A DNA stretch of 64,000 nucleotides from Pirellulales bacterium (GCA_016935315.1 JAFGRD010000044.1:1-64000), one strand, 5' to 3'. Shown: positions 44,813 to 54,897, counted from the first letter of the stretch. Notes: generated by a model from the letters alone, not told the origin. Translations and numbers: made by a program.

Positions 44813-45542
44813 TGACGATCTCGACGACCTCCGTGTGCACAACGCCAGAATCTCTGCGCAAGCGGCGCCGCGAAAAGTGGGGGATACTACAGTGCGTGGC
44901 CCCTCGACCGTCTTTGTGGTAGATGACAACGCGGGAGATCGCGGGGTCGTCGGTGCCGTGGCGCAGCAGATCGGCCTCCGGTGCGCCGAGTACGATGCGG
45001 GCCAGGCGCTGCTGGACGCCCTGGAACCATTCCCCATGGGATGCCTTGTCTCGGAGGTGCGGCTCCCGGACATGAGCGGTTTGGACATCCAGCAACACCT
45101 GGTTCAATGGGGGGCCACGCTGCCGATCCTTTTCGTCACGGGGCACGGAGACACTTCCACGGCCGTCCGCGCGCTTCAGATGGGGGCCTTTGAGTTCTTG
45201 GAGAAACCCGTTAACCGGCGCGAGTTGCGGCAGGCTATCGAAGAAGCGGTGGCGTTGGATCTGGAACTGCGGCGAGAGTGGGACGTCCAGCAGACGCTGG
45301 CGGAGCACGTGGCTTGCCTGGCACCCGACGAACTGCAACTGCTTGAGATGCTCATCGACGGAAAGCCCGACGACGCGGTCGCGCGGGCGTTGCAGGTAGA
45401 CGTACGGACCGTCGAACGACGACGTACGTTGCTGATAAGAAGGCTGGGGGTTGAATCCGTGGCCGACCTGTTCGTGTTCGCTGGGGCCGCGTTGGGCGGC
45501 AGGTGGCGAGCGTGGAACGACAAGACTCACCATGTCGTATGA
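44790..45542 (+). CDS. FixJ-like regulator with Glu at the phosphorylation site (3 of 3)
   Basis: 250 residues from a GTG preceded by GGAGGAG; a later GTG at 44892 would remove a 34-residue N-terminal extension. The receiver has VVDDN, E89 at the phospho-site (VSEVRLP, codon GAG at 45054-45056), a normal switch Thr in FVTGHGD and Lys in FLEKPV. The DNA-binding part reads LAPDELQLLEMLIDGKPDDA and RTVERRRTLLIRRL. It overlaps regulator 2 by 23 bases and the exosortase gene by 11, so the three are one transcript. That physical link is the best evidence that these regulators serve the exosortase system. Confidence 0.88.
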   Translation: MTDGSKRDDDLDDLRVHNARISAQAAPRKVGDTTVRGPSTVFVVDDNAGDRGVVGAVAQQIGLRCAEYDAGQALLDALEPFPMGCLVSEVRLPDMSGLDIQQHLVQWGATLPILFVTGHGDTSTAVRALQMGAFEFLEKPVNRRELRQAIEEAVALDLELRREWDVQQTLAEHVACLAPDELQLLEMLIDGKPDDAVARALQVDVRTVERRRTLLIRRLGVESVADLFVFAGAALGGRWRAWNDKTHHVV

Positions 45543-46500
45543 GATCACCGAGTTGATTCCGAAATGGGCCCATGCGCTCCAGGCGCGCGAGGAGGATTCC
45601 CGAAGGAGCCCGCCCCACGACATCCGGCAGACCGAAGAGCCGGACAAGAGGACTTTCTGGCTGGTCGGTGGGGTGTTGGCAGTCCTTCTGCTCTGGTCGT
45701 ATTGGCCGACCATCGCGGCATTGGTCGGACGATGGCGCGCCGTGCCCGACTATTCGCATGGCTTCCTGGTTCCTCCCCTGGCGTTGGGCTTTCTGTGGTT
45801 GCGTCGAGGCACGTTTCCTCGCGTCGCCGGCGGGCTTGGATGGGCGGCCCTTGCGGCGTTCGGAGCCGCTACAGCGATGCGGGCCGTCAGCGCCAGGTAC
45901 GTGTTGCCCGCACTCGACGGCTGGTCGATCCCGGTCTGCCTGGCCGGCATTTGTCTCCTATACGGAGGAGAGCGTTTGCTTCGGTGGTGCCTTCCTTCGC
46001 TGGGATTCCTGCTCTTTATGGTGCCGCTGCCGCATCGCGTGGAGTGGGCCCTGAGTGTTCCCCTGCGGCAGTTGGCCACGACGTTCAGTTGTTGGTTCTT
46101 ACAGTTCCTCGGGCAGCCTGCGGTGGAAGAAGGCACGGCAATCATCTGCGAGGAGCAGACCTTGAACGTGGCTCAGGAATGCAGCGGGCTGAGGATGTTG
46201 GTGGGAATCATGGCGTTGGCGTTTGCCTATACGATCGTCTCCCGCCGGCCATGGTGGCAGAAAGCCCTGCTGCTGGCCAGTGCGGCGCCGGTGGCAATCG
46301 CCGCCAACGTGCTGCGGATCACCCTGACGGCTTTGCTGTTTCGGCACGTATCGGCGGAAACTTCGGACGTCTTTTCCCATGATGCGGCGGGTTGGTTCAC
46401 CAATTGTGCCGCCGCCGTGCTCTTTGCCGCCGTGTTGTGGTGCATCGGTCGGATGTTTGTGGAAACGGAGACCGTCAGCCAACGTGAACTTCTCCGGTAG
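45532..46500 (+). CDS. Exosortase
   Basis: 322 residues with about eight membrane helices. The catalytic triad of the exosortase/archaeosortase family is visible: C217 in AQECSGLRML, R262 in ANVLRITLT and H283 in HDAAGW. It is an inner-membrane transpeptidase that cuts PEP-CTERM proteins and joins them to a lipid-linked or polysaccharide acceptor. A soluble N-terminus of about 40 residues precedes the first helix. A planctomycete exosortase subtype (XrtU) is possible but I cannot confirm it from memory of motifs. The gene overlaps regulator 3 by 11 bases. Confidence 0.92.
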   Translation: MSYEITELIPKWAHALQAREEDSRRSPPHDIRQTEEPDKRTFWLVGGVLAVLLLWSYWPTIAALVGRWRAVPDYSHGFLVPPLALGFLWLRRGTFPRVAGGLGWAALAAFGAATAMRAVSARYVLPALDGWSIPVCLAGICLLYGGERLLRWCLPSLGFLLFMVPLPHRVEWALSVPLRQLATTFSCWFLQFLGQPAVEEGTAIICEEQTLNVAQECSGLRMLVGIMALAFAYTIVSRRPWWQKALLLASAAPVAIAANVLRITLTALLFRHVSAETSDVFSHDAAGWFTNCAAAVLFAAVLWCIGRMFVETETVSQRELLR

Positions 46501-46617
46501 CGGTGCCGCGGATGTGACGAAAGTCGAGCGTTGCGAACAAGTACGGCCGCTGCCCGTGCTTCTTTCCTGTGTGCCCAGCGAGTTTCTTGACAAGTTCCTA
46601 GCGAGAATCACGGAGCG

Positions 46618-48921
46618 ATGAAGGATATCAGTGGATCGGATCGGGGCCCCGCGGGGCCGGAGCGTACGCTGGTTCCGGTCGTGCCGAGCCATGCCGGGTC
46701 AAACGGCCACGGGCCCACAGGGGGCAGCATGCCCGAGGAGGTCGGGCAGGGTTCGCCCCCCGCGACCCCATTGGGGCCGTCGTTGGCATGGCACGCCTTT
46801 TGCCGCTGGTGGCATCTGTGCATTCCGACCGGCATTCTGCTGGCAAGCGCGTTGGCCGCCGGCGTCTGGTGGGGATTCGAGCCCACGTACGTCGCGGAGG
46901 CCTGGCTGCGGATCGAAACGGCCAATCCGTTCATTTTCTTTACGGAAGGGCGCGCGGCGGCCGCGACAGCCGATCGCTTCGAGCGCACCCAGGTAGAGTT
47001 GATCTGCAGCCCGGTGGTCTTGGACCGCGTACTGGAGCAGCCGGAAATCGCCTCCCTGCCGGAGGTTCTGACCATGGTGTCTCCCGTGAGCACGTTGGAG
47101 AGCAAGCTCAGCGTGGAATCGGAGAACGAGTCGGATCTGTTTCGTGTGCGTTTCGAGTCGCCGGTAGCGCGGAATGCGCAGCTCATTGCCAACGCCGTCG
47201 TGAAGCAGTATCTCGGGGTTCAGGATGACGAGGAAGCGGAGCGGACACGGCGGATCGTCGAGTTGATTGAGGCCGAGGTTCGAAAACGCTCCGAGGAACT
47301 GCATGATCTCCGGTCCACTGTCCAGTCCCTCCAGGACGAGATCGGAATCGACATCGCCGTGCCCCCGAACGAGTTGCGGGACGGCTTGCGGTCCGGATCG
47401 CCGTTGGCGGAACTCATGCGGCAACTCACCAGTAGCCAGGTCGAACGCGAGGTGCTCGTCGCCAGACTGACCGCCTATCAGGAGACACTCGCGAATCCGC
47501 CGGAACCCGCCGCCGGTCGTGTCGACGACATGGTCGACCAAGTTGTGGAAGAATCGGTCGAGTTTCAGCAGTTGGAACAAGACCTTGCCGACAAATGGAG
47601 GCTGCTTCGCGAGACAATTCGCTTTGCATCGCTGGGCGACAAGGATCCGAAGGCCGTGCGAATTCAGACCGACATCCGGGATCTGCAACGGCAGAAAGAA
47701 GAACTGCGATCGCAGCTGGAGGCGAGGATGACACCCTCGCTGCAAGCCCGGATGGCCCGCCAGCGACGCAACGAGCTGGCGGCGGAGATCGCGCAGATGC
47801 AAATCAACATCGAGATTCACGAAACTGTCGAAGCGTATCTGAAGCAGAAGATCGAAGCGCACCGCAATGGCGAGGGCTCGGACCGTTCCGACGCCCAATC
47901 GACCCGGCTGCAATACGCGCGCAGCGATCTTGCCCGAGCCGAGGAGGTCTTTCAGCGGCTGTTGGAACGAGTCGACATGCTGAAGACCGAGAGTCGCGCT
48001 CCCTCGCGCATCACGGTGCTCCGACCCGCCGAGTTGCCGCTGGCCCCGGAAGAAGCGATCCCGCTAAAGGCGATGTCGGCCGCGGGGCTGGGTGGGCTGG
48101 CCTTGCCCTTTCTGCTGGCGCTGTTGTGGGAATTCCGGATTCAACGAGTCACGACGGGCAGTCAGATCAGTCACCACCCCGGACTGCCGTTGCTTGCCGA
48201 GGTGCCCACGCTTCCCTGCCGGCCCTGGCCCACCATCGCACGATCGTCCAACCGATTCGAAAGCCAGCGCGCTCGGTTTCAGGACAGCGTGCATTATCTC
48301 TGTCGAAGTCTCCTGCTGTCCGAAGGTGCAAGTGACCTGCAGGTGTTGGCCGTGACCAGCGCGGTCAGCGGAGAGGGCAAGACGACGCTCGCATCGCAAC
48401 TGGCGGCGAGTTGTGCGCTCTACTGCCAGGAGCGTGTTCTGCTGATCGACGGCGACATGCGCAATCCCCGGATCGGCGAGTTGCTCGACACGCCGGAGAG
48501 CCCAGGGCTGGCCGACCTGCTCGGTGGCAGCAACGGTGCCGCTGCCGACTCCGTCATCATCAAAGAGCACCTGGGGCTGCTGGATATCCTGCCGGCGGGA
48601 AAGCTCGACCGGCATCCGCATGCCGTATTGCGGGCCGGCAAGCTGGAAAAGCTGTTGGAGGAACTCCGCCGCTGCTACCGCTATATCATTATCGATACAC
48701 CTCCGGTGGCCGGCGTGGGCGAAGCGCTGACGATCTGTAGGAGCGTCGACGCCACGCTGCTTTGTGTCCGGCAGGACTGGAGTCGGCAAGCCCAAGTGCA
48801 AATGGCGTACGAGCGATTGCTTGCCATCGGCGCCCGGACGATCGGCGTCGTGCTCAGCGGTGTCTCCTACAAGCGTTACGCAAGTGCTTACGGTTTCTAC
48901 GCAGCGCCCGGGGCGAAATAG
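46618..48921 (+). CDS. Wzz-type chain-length regulator fused to a BY-kinase
   Basis: 767 residues. A variable N-terminus leads to a first membrane helix (LCIPTGILLASALAAGVWWG), a Wzz periplasmic domain with long coiled coil (about 150-470) and a second helix (AAGLGGLALPFLLALLW). The cytoplasmic tyrosine autokinase follows: Walker A in SAVSGEGKTTLAS (about 581-593), Walker A' LLIDGDMRNP and Walker B IIIDTPPV. The C-terminal tail has a small Tyr cluster (YKRYASAYGFY) for autophosphorylation. It should set chain length and drive export of the polysaccharide. Confidence 0.92.
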   Translation: MKDISGSDRGPAGPERTLVPVVPSHAGSNGHGPTGGSMPEEVGQGSPPATPLGPSLAWHAFCRWWHLCIPTGILLASALAAGVWWGFEPTYVAEAWLRIETANPFIFFTEGRAAAATADRFERTQVELICSPVVLDRVLEQPEIASLPEVLTMVSPVSTLESKLSVESENESDLFRVRFESPVARNAQLIANAVVKQYLGVQDDEEAERTRRIVELIEAEVRKRSEELHDLRSTVQSLQDEIGIDIAVPPNELRDGLRSGSPLAELMRQLTSSQVEREVLVARLTAYQETLANPPEPAAGRVDDMVDQVVEESVEFQQLEQDLADKWRLLRETIRFASLGDKDPKAVRIQTDIRDLQRQKEELRSQLEARMTPSLQARMARQRRNELAAEIAQMQINIEIHETVEAYLKQKIEAHRNGEGSDRSDAQSTRLQYARSDLARAEEVFQRLLERVDMLKTESRAPSRITVLRPAELPLAPEEAIPLKAMSAAGLGGLALPFLLALLWEFRIQRVTTGSQISHHPGLPLLAEVPTLPCRPWPTIARSSNRFESQRARFQDSVHYLCRSLLLSEGASDLQVLAVTSAVSGEGKTTLASQLAASCALYCQERVLLIDGDMRNPRIGELLDTPESPGLADLLGGSNGAAADSVIIKEHLGLLDILPAGKLDRHPHAVLRAGKLEKLLEELRRCYRYIIIDTPPVAGVGEALTICRSVDATLLCVRQDWSRQAQVQMAYERLLAIGARTIGVVLSGVSYKRYASAYGFYAAPGAK

Positions 48922-48959
48922 CAGCACCTATTGCACAACCTGACGACGTAATTGGGAGA

Positions 48960-51900
48960 ATGCGCCGAAGCACCTGGAAGTTGAACGTTCGCTTTGTCGT
49001 GTGCCTGGTGTCGGCAATCATGGTGGGCGGAGTCAGCGCCTCCTTCTGGCATGCCCACCAGCTTCGTCGTAATGCCGTGTTTTTGCTGCGCAGGGCAGAC
49101 GGACACGTGGCCGAGCAAGAGTATCGGGCCGCCGCAGAGGGCTTGCGCCGCTATCTGGAACTCGTCCCGACCGATGCGGAGGCGAGGATCCGATTGGCCG
49201 AGACGTTCGATCGTTCCGCCGGGACTCCCGACGAGAAAGTCGAGGCGGTCGAGCTTCTTTTCCAGGCGATGGCGTTGGCGCCCGAACGCTCAGACCTGCG
49301 GCGGCGCCAAGCGGAACTGCTGCTGGAAGTCGGCCGCCCGGACGCGGCTCTCAAGGAGGCAAACCACCTGCTTCGCATCCCGCAGCGGAAGGACGACCCA
49401 TCGGCGCTGGCCGTCCGAGCGATCGCGCTGCACACGCTGTCGCAACAGCCGACGGCAGACGCGACGCTCACCGACGCTGCCGACGCCTTGCAGACAGCCA
49501 TCCGGAATAATCGGGGCGGCGAACACCACATCGAGTTGGCCGTCCTCCTGGCGGGCGTGTACCGCGATCAGAATGAGGCGGTCTATTCGGGAGACTCCGC
49601 CGCGCCGGGCCCACTGGCGCAGCCCGAGCGCGACAGACTGGCCGATCAGACGATGGACGAGATGGTCGCGGCCAACGCCGACCGATTCCTGGCGCACTAT
49701 GCCCGCTACCGCTATCGAGAGGAACATGATTTGGCGGGTGCGGACGAGGATCTGGATCGGGCGCTGGCCCTGGAGCCGCGGGAAAGCAGCACGGTTCGCC
49801 TGGCCGTCGCGAGTCGAGCCGTCCAGAATGGTTCGCTTGACGAGGCGTTTGACCACTTCCGGTCGGTGGTCGAGGTCGCGCCGAGTGATCGGCGAGGTTA
49901 CCTGGGATTGGCTCAAGCCTATGTCTTGCGATCCGGGCAGAGCGGCAACGAGGACGATCTCCTGCAGGCCGTCGACACCCTGCGGCGGGGATTGACGCAA
50001 GTCGGCCAGCACGATCCCGCCCTGAATGCACAATTGGCCCGGACGCTCATCCGCATGCGGCGATTGAAGGAGGCAGACGAGGTGCTGTCAGTCCTCGCCA
50101 AAATGTGGGACGACCAGATCCTTCGCATGACGGCGGCGCAGCGCGTTCATCTGCAGGCAACCGTGGATCTGTTGCAGGCTGAGAAACACCTTGCCGAGGG
50201 GGATTACGGTCGGGCAGAAAGCCTGCTGCGGCGCGTGCTGGCACGAGAGGAGACGGTCGGTGGTCAGCCGCAGAACGCACACGGCGGGAACGGGCGGCCC
50301 AACGAGACGGCGCGCCGGGCCTACTCTCTCTTGGGGACTGTTTTCGGCGCATTGAAACAATGGGATCGTGCCGCCGAAGCCCTCGACAAGGCGACGAGTC
50401 GGGCTCCCAACAGCGTCTTGCTTCGGCTCGCCGCAGGACGGGCCTGGGAGGCTGCGGGACGGCTGGATCTGGCGATTGCCCGCTTCCAGCAATGCGCCGC
50501 GATGCCCGGTGCCGGAGACGAGGCGCGGTTGAGCTTGGGCCAGGCCATGCTGCGGCGACAGCTCATGCTCCCACCGGCAGACCGGAACTGGCAGGCCTTG
50601 CAGGACCTGCTGGCTGCCGGCCGGGAGACCGCGGGCGCCTCGTTCTCCGAAAAGCTGCTTGCGTCGAGGCTGGCTGCGGTTCAGGGGAGAATTGCCGAGG
50701 CTGTCAAACTGCTCGAAGAGACGGAAAGGGTGCAACCCGCATCTGCGTCGGACTGGCGGACACTCGTCCTGATGTACCATCAGCTCCACGAGCCGCAACG
50801 GGCCGATCGAACCCTGGAACGATTCGCCCGGCTTGTCGGCAATTCGGCACAGCCGTTTCTGGTTCGCGCCGAGCTGCTCGCGTCGCGAGGGCAATTCGGA
50901 CGCGCCGAAGAGGACCTGCTGGCGGCAGTGCCGAGTCTACCGGCCGCCGACCATTCGGCCGTCTACTCGATGTTGGCCCGACTCAGTTGGTGGCAGGGGC
51001 AACGCGACGCGGCATGGGAGAACATGACACGCGCAGTTCGCACCGACGCTTCAGACCTTGAGAACGTGCGACTGCTGTGCTCGATGGCCCTCTCGACCGG
51101 CCACCTTGAGGACTTGGAACAGTGGGAGGACCGACTTCGCAAGCTGGAGGGCCCGTCCGGTACGGACTGGCGGGCTTGCCGGGCCCATCGGTTGCTTGTC
51201 CAGGCGCAAGACGGCAACGACCCACGACTGGCCGAGGCCGAGCAGTTACAAGCGGAGATCCAAGCACTGCGGCCGAATTGGTCGGGGGGCTTCCGGCTGA
51301 AGGGCATGCTGGCCGAGCGCCGCGGAGAGCCGCGCGAAGCGGTCAATGCCTACCAGCGCGCCATCGAGTTGGACCGAGCCGGTGCGTTTCGCGAGTGGGA
51401 CGCGGCGCGACTGGTCCAACTGGTCTATCCGGACGGCCGAGATCAGCAGGTCGAGCCGCTCGTAGAGCGGCTTCCGGCTGCCTTGGCGTCAGAGCGCAAA
51501 GGTTCCGCATTGGCCATTGCTCAGAGCATTGCACAGGGTCACACTGCTCGTGCCGTCGAGGATGCTCGGGAGGCGGCCTTGCACCGTCCCAAGGATCCGG
51601 TGGCCCAGATCTGGCTGGGGTACACGCTCCAAATTGCCGGCGAGGTTGAGGAAGCGGAGAAGGCGTTTCTCCTGGCGACGGAACTGGCTCCGAAGACCCC
51701 GCAAACGTGGCGAGAACTGCTGCGCTTCTACGTCGGTACACGGATGGTAGAAAAGGCCGGTGGCGTCCTGGCACGACTCGCGGAGGAGGTCGAGATTCCC
51801 GAGCCGCAGCGGTCGCTGCTTCTGGCACAAGGCTGCCAGATGCTCGATGATCGCACCGCGGCAGAATCCCATTTCGTTCGGATTCTTCAGAGCCACGGCG

Positions 51901-53381
51901 ATCACGTCGAAGTGCTGCTTCAGGCGAGCAGCTTCTTCTCGAAGACAGATATCGACCGGGCGGAAACCCAATTGCGCCGTGCCCTGAAATTGAACCCGGA
52001 AGACCGGCGGACGCACCGGGCCCTGGCGTCCTTGCTGGCCTCGCGCGGCACGGAGCCGGGTTTTCAGGAGGCCTGCGGTCTGCTGTCCGACGGCAACAGC
52101 GGCGTCTCGGAGCCAGCCGACCGCCGGATGCTCGCCGAAATCCTCTTCCGTCTCGGGGGCTCCGAAAGCAGGCACAAAGCGGCCGGAATGCTGGAGGAGC
52201 TGGCCGGCAACGCGGCACAGGCCTCGCTTCAGGATCGGCTGACGCTGGCTCGCATCTACGAGGTGGACGGCAGGCTCCACGACGCGGAAAGGCAACTGGC
52301 CGCTTTGGTCGACCGGCCGCTGGCAAGCCCGGACCACTTGGCCGCGTACGCCGATTTTTTGACTCGGCATCTAGACATGGAAGCCACCGACTTCGCGCGG
52401 CGCGCGGATCAGGCCATCCAGCGCCTGGCGAAGGTCGAGTCCGGAAGCTTGCGGACCGTGGCGTTACGCGCCCGATGGCTGAACCGAACCGGCCGCGGCG
52501 ATGCCGTCGAATCCTTGGTGAGATCGTTCTTGAAGGCGCATGCACGTCAAACCCAAGGCGCCGCGGACCAGGCCGGACTTCTGGCCACCGCGGCCCAAGT
52601 CTGCGAGATCGGCGGGCGCAGGGACCTGGCCGAAAAGCACTTCCGGCAGGCCGCGACGCTCGAACCGCGTGCCCGCCTGGCCTTGTCGCTGTTCCTTGCG
52701 GATCAGGCGTCGGAAGAAGCGACGGCGGAAGCGGTTGGTCTTTGCATCGACGCCGCGCGCTCGGACCCCACGTCGCGGGCTGCCGTGGCGCTCAGCACCG
52801 TGTTGACGGTCGGCAACCCTTCCCATTCCAGCGCGCAACTTGCCGAACCTGTCCTTGCCGAAGCGCTTAAGAAGCATGCTCAGGACGCTGACTTGCTGTT
52901 GGCCGTGGGCTCATACCGGCAGATGAGCGGCCGGGACGACGAGGCGCTGGGGCTGTTTCGACGCGTGCTCGATCTGTCGCCCGGCAACGTGGTGGCGATG
53001 AACAACCTCGCCTACCTGCTTGCCCAGGTCGGAAGTCCCGCAGAGGCCGCCGTCCATATCGAGCGCGCGATCGGAATTGCCGGACAAGAGCCCTGGCTGC
53101 TGGATACCCGTGGCCTCGTCCATTTGTGTCAGCAGCGGGCCGCAGAGGCAGTTGCCGTGCTTCGGGAGTTGGCCGACCGCCCAACCTCCGACCCGCGATT
53201 CGCCTTTCACCTGGCACTGGCCTACCGCCTGGCCGGCAAGGCTCCCGAGGCCCGCAAGGCACTGGAGCAGGCCTGGGAGGCCGGCCTTCAATTGCACACG
53301 CTGACACCGCAAGATCAGGCCCAGTTGGCGGAGTTGGATGCCTATGTGGCCACCGCGTCGGGCCCCCAGGAGGGGCGATGA
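48960..53381 (+). CDS. Giant TPR-repeat protein of the exosortase locus
   Basis: 1473 residues. One N-terminal membrane helix (VRFVVCLVSAIMVGGVSA) anchors a periplasmic chain made almost entirely of tetratricopeptide-type helical pairs, for example EQEYRAAAEGLRRYLELVPT near the start and NNLAYLLAQVGSPAEAAVHI near the end. TPR proteins of this type (PrsT-like) are regular partners in PEP-CTERM/exosortase clusters, usually 900 residues or less, so this one is long. It probably scaffolds the export machinery. The start is chosen for the helix; GGGAG is only two bases from the ATG. Confidence 0.85.
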   Translation: MRRSTWKLNVRFVVCLVSAIMVGGVSASFWHAHQLRRNAVFLLRRADGHVAEQEYRAAAEGLRRYLELVPTDAEARIRLAETFDRSAGTPDEKVEAVELLFQAMALAPERSDLRRRQAELLLEVGRPDAALKEANHLLRIPQRKDDPSALAVRAIALHTLSQQPTADATLTDAADALQTAIRNNRGGEHHIELAVLLAGVYRDQNEAVYSGDSAAPGPLAQPERDRLADQTMDEMVAANADRFLAHYARYRYREEHDLAGADEDLDRALALEPRESSTVRLAVASRAVQNGSLDEAFDHFRSVVEVAPSDRRGYLGLAQAYVLRSGQSGNEDDLLQAVDTLRRGLTQVGQHDPALNAQLARTLIRMRRLKEADEVLSVLAKMWDDQILRMTAAQRVHLQATVDLLQAEKHLAEGDYGRAESLLRRVLAREETVGGQPQNAHGGNGRPNETARRAYSLLGTVFGALKQWDRAAEALDKATSRAPNSVLLRLAAGRAWEAAGRLDLAIARFQQCAAMPGAGDEARLSLGQAMLRRQLMLPPADRNWQALQDLLAAGRETAGASFSEKLLASRLAAVQGRIAEAVKLLEETERVQPASASDWRTLVLMYHQLHEPQRADRTLERFARLVGNSAQPFLVRAELLASRGQFGRAEEDLLAAVPSLPAADHSAVYSMLARLSWWQGQRDAAWENMTRAVRTDASDLENVRLLCSMALSTGHLEDLEQWEDRLRKLEGPSGTDWRACRAHRLLVQAQDGNDPRLAEAEQLQAEIQALRPNWSGGFRLKGMLAERRGEPREAVNAYQRAIELDRAGAFREWDAARLVQLVYPDGRDQQVEPLVERLPAALASERKGSALAIAQSIAQGHTARAVEDAREAALHRPKDPVAQIWLGYTLQIAGEVEEAEKAFLLATELAPKTPQTWRELLRFYVGTRMVEKAGGVLARLAEEVEIPEPQRSLLLAQGCQMLDDRTAAESHFVRILQSHGDHVEVLLQASSFFSKTDIDRAETQLRRALKLNPEDRRTHRALASLLASRGTEPGFQEACGLLSDGNSGVSEPADRRMLAEILFRLGGSESRHKAAGMLEELAGNAAQASLQDRLTLARIYEVDGRLHDAERQLAALVDRPLASPDHLAAYADFLTRHLDMEATDFARRADQAIQRLAKVESGSLRTVALRARWLNRTGRGDAVESLVRSFLKAHARQTQGAADQAGLLATAAQVCEIGGRRDLAEKHFRQAATLEPRARLALSLFLADQASEEATAEAVGLCIDAARSDPTSRAAVALSTVLTVGNPSHSSAQLAEPVLAEALKKHAQDADLLLAVGSYRQMSGRDDEALGLFRRVLDLSPGNVVAMNNLAYLLAQVGSPAEAAVHIERAIGIAGQEPWLLDTRGLVHLCQQRAAEAVAVLRELADRPTSDPRFAFHLALAYRLAGKAPEARKALEQAWEAGLQLHTLTPQDQAQLAELDAYVATASGPQEGR

Positions 53382-53418
53382 TGTTCTCTCTGATTCCTTG
53401 CAGGAGAGTGTCGCAAAC

Positions 53419-54099
53419 ATGAGTCGCCTCGCCTTTCTGACCTACGCCGGCTGTCTGGTGGCATTGGCCGTTGGGGGGACTGTGGTCCACGGCCGGCTGA
53501 CGAATCGATGGGGAGACTCGTCGGCCCGACTCCGAGCGGCTGCCGCTGCCCTCCCGGCGGCTCCTGTGGCCTTCGGCCAATGGCGGATGCACAGCGAGAC
53601 CGATTTTCCGGACGTCGTCAGAGGCATGCTCAACTGTGCGGGCTCTTGGAGCCGCACGTACGTACATGGGCAAACGGGACAAATCGTCAGCGCGGCATTG
53701 CTCGTGGGGCGACCGGAAGACAGTCTGGGACATACGATCGAGCGCTGCTACCCGGCGCAGGGTTACAGGCAGGTGGGGCAGCCTACGCGAGTGCACCTCG
53801 GCCTGTCCGGCGACAAACAGCACGAATTCCTGGAGGACTGCTTCGTCTCGCCGCACGCAACGGCCCGGCGATTGCACGTCTGCTATGCCTATCGCCAGAC
53901 CGACACCTGGTGCGTGCCGGCGGCTCCGCGGGTGGCTTTCGGCGGCGGCCCTCTGCTGTACCGGCTCCAGGTCGCGGTGTCCGACGCGGGCCTTGGCAGC
54001 GTCGGCGACGGCGAAAGCGCCTGTCGTGCATTCCTACAGGACTTCCTGCCGGCTTTGGAGCCGACGGTATCTTGCCCGCCCGCGGGCGGAGGACAGTGA
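53419..54099 (+). CDS. EpsI-like exosortase-associated protein (DUF3485)
   Basis: 226 residues. A signal anchor (LTYAGCLVALAVGGTVVHG) is followed by a periplasmic domain. The pattern SWSRTYVHGQTGQIVSAALL then HTIERCYPAQGYRQVG fits the EpsI family, in which a conserved Cys and aromatic residues lie after a beta hairpin. In some bacteria EpsI is fused to the exosortase; here it is separate and follows the TPR gene by 37 bases. CAGGAGAG precedes the ATG. Its biochemical role is not established. Confidence 0.7.
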   Translation: MSRLAFLTYAGCLVALAVGGTVVHGRLTNRWGDSSARLRAAAAALPAAPVAFGQWRMHSETDFPDVVRGMLNCAGSWSRTYVHGQTGQIVSAALLVGRPEDSLGHTIERCYPAQGYRQVGQPTRVHLGLSGDKQHEFLEDCFVSPHATARRLHVCYAYRQTDTWCVPAAPRVAFGGGPLLYRLQVAVSDAGLGSVGDGESACRAFLQDFLPALEPTVSCPPAGGGQ

Positions 54100-54897
54100 G
54101 TGTTCATGCGACGACTCCTTGTAAGGCTCGGCTATTTCCTTCTTTGCCGGAACCTGATTCCGGGCACTCTGCTCGGTCTGGCAAGGGACGTTGCCGATCG
54201 TGATCTGCTGAAGGTTCTCCTGGAACAACTGGGGATTGACTGCGTTTTCGATGTGGGGGCCCATACAGGCGGCTTTGCCACGAGTCTTCGCCGACTCGGC
54301 TATCGCGGGCATATCGTCTCCTTCGAACCGGCGCCCGGGGTGTTCGCCGTGCTACAGAACCGATTCCGGGGGGATGCTCTTTGGCAGGGGTACAACTGTG
54401 CCCTCGGCGCCGAAGACACGAGAATGGACCTCAACGTGGCCGAGCTGTCGAATTGCAGTTCTTTCCTTCGGCCAAAGGGATTCGACGTGAAGGAGACGAT
54501 CGAGGTCGAGGTCAGGAGGCTGGACGGAGTCTTTGGTAGCCTCGTGGCGTCGATCCCGGAGCCGCGCGTGTTTCTGAAGCTCGATACACAGGGCTATGAC
54601 CTGGAAGTGCTCAAGGGCGCCCAAGGCTGCCTGGATCGCATCCTGGGACTGCAATCCGAGATTTCCGTGGAGGCTCTCTACGAAGGAATGCCCGACTACC
54701 TCGATTCTCTCGCGCAGTACAACGCCCAAGGGTTCACGCTGGCGAATCTGTGCACGGCCGCACGGAACAACAGGACGAAGCGCGTCATCGAATACGATTG
54801 CCTGATGGTTCACGACCAGACCGCGCCGTCGGCCACGGCGGAGGTAGTCTCTTCCATACAACGGGACGCCGTTCGAGAACAAGATCGGGTGAGATGA
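54100..54897 (+). CDS. FkbM family methyltransferase
   Basis: 265 residues of the SAM-dependent fold: VFDVGAHTGGFATSL (SAM loop), IVSFEPAPGVF, and FLKLDTQGYDLEVLKGA, the FkbM signature. It methylates an O-group, probably on a sugar of the glycan. GGAGGA lies six bases before GTG 54100; ATG 54106 is a close alternative. It overlaps the flippase gene by four bases (ATGA). Confidence 0.9.
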   Translation: MFMRRLLVRLGYFLLCRNLIPGTLLGLARDVADRDLLKVLLEQLGIDCVFDVGAHTGGFATSLRRLGYRGHIVSFEPAPGVFAVLQNRFRGDALWQGYNCALGAEDTRMDLNVAELSNCSSFLRPKGFDVKETIEVEVRRLDGVFGSLVASIPEPRVFLKLDTQGYDLEVLKGAQGCLDRILGLQSEISVEALYEGMPDYLDSLAQYNAQGFTLANLCTAARNNRTKRVIEYDCLMVHDQTAPSATAEVVSSIQRDAVREQDRVR

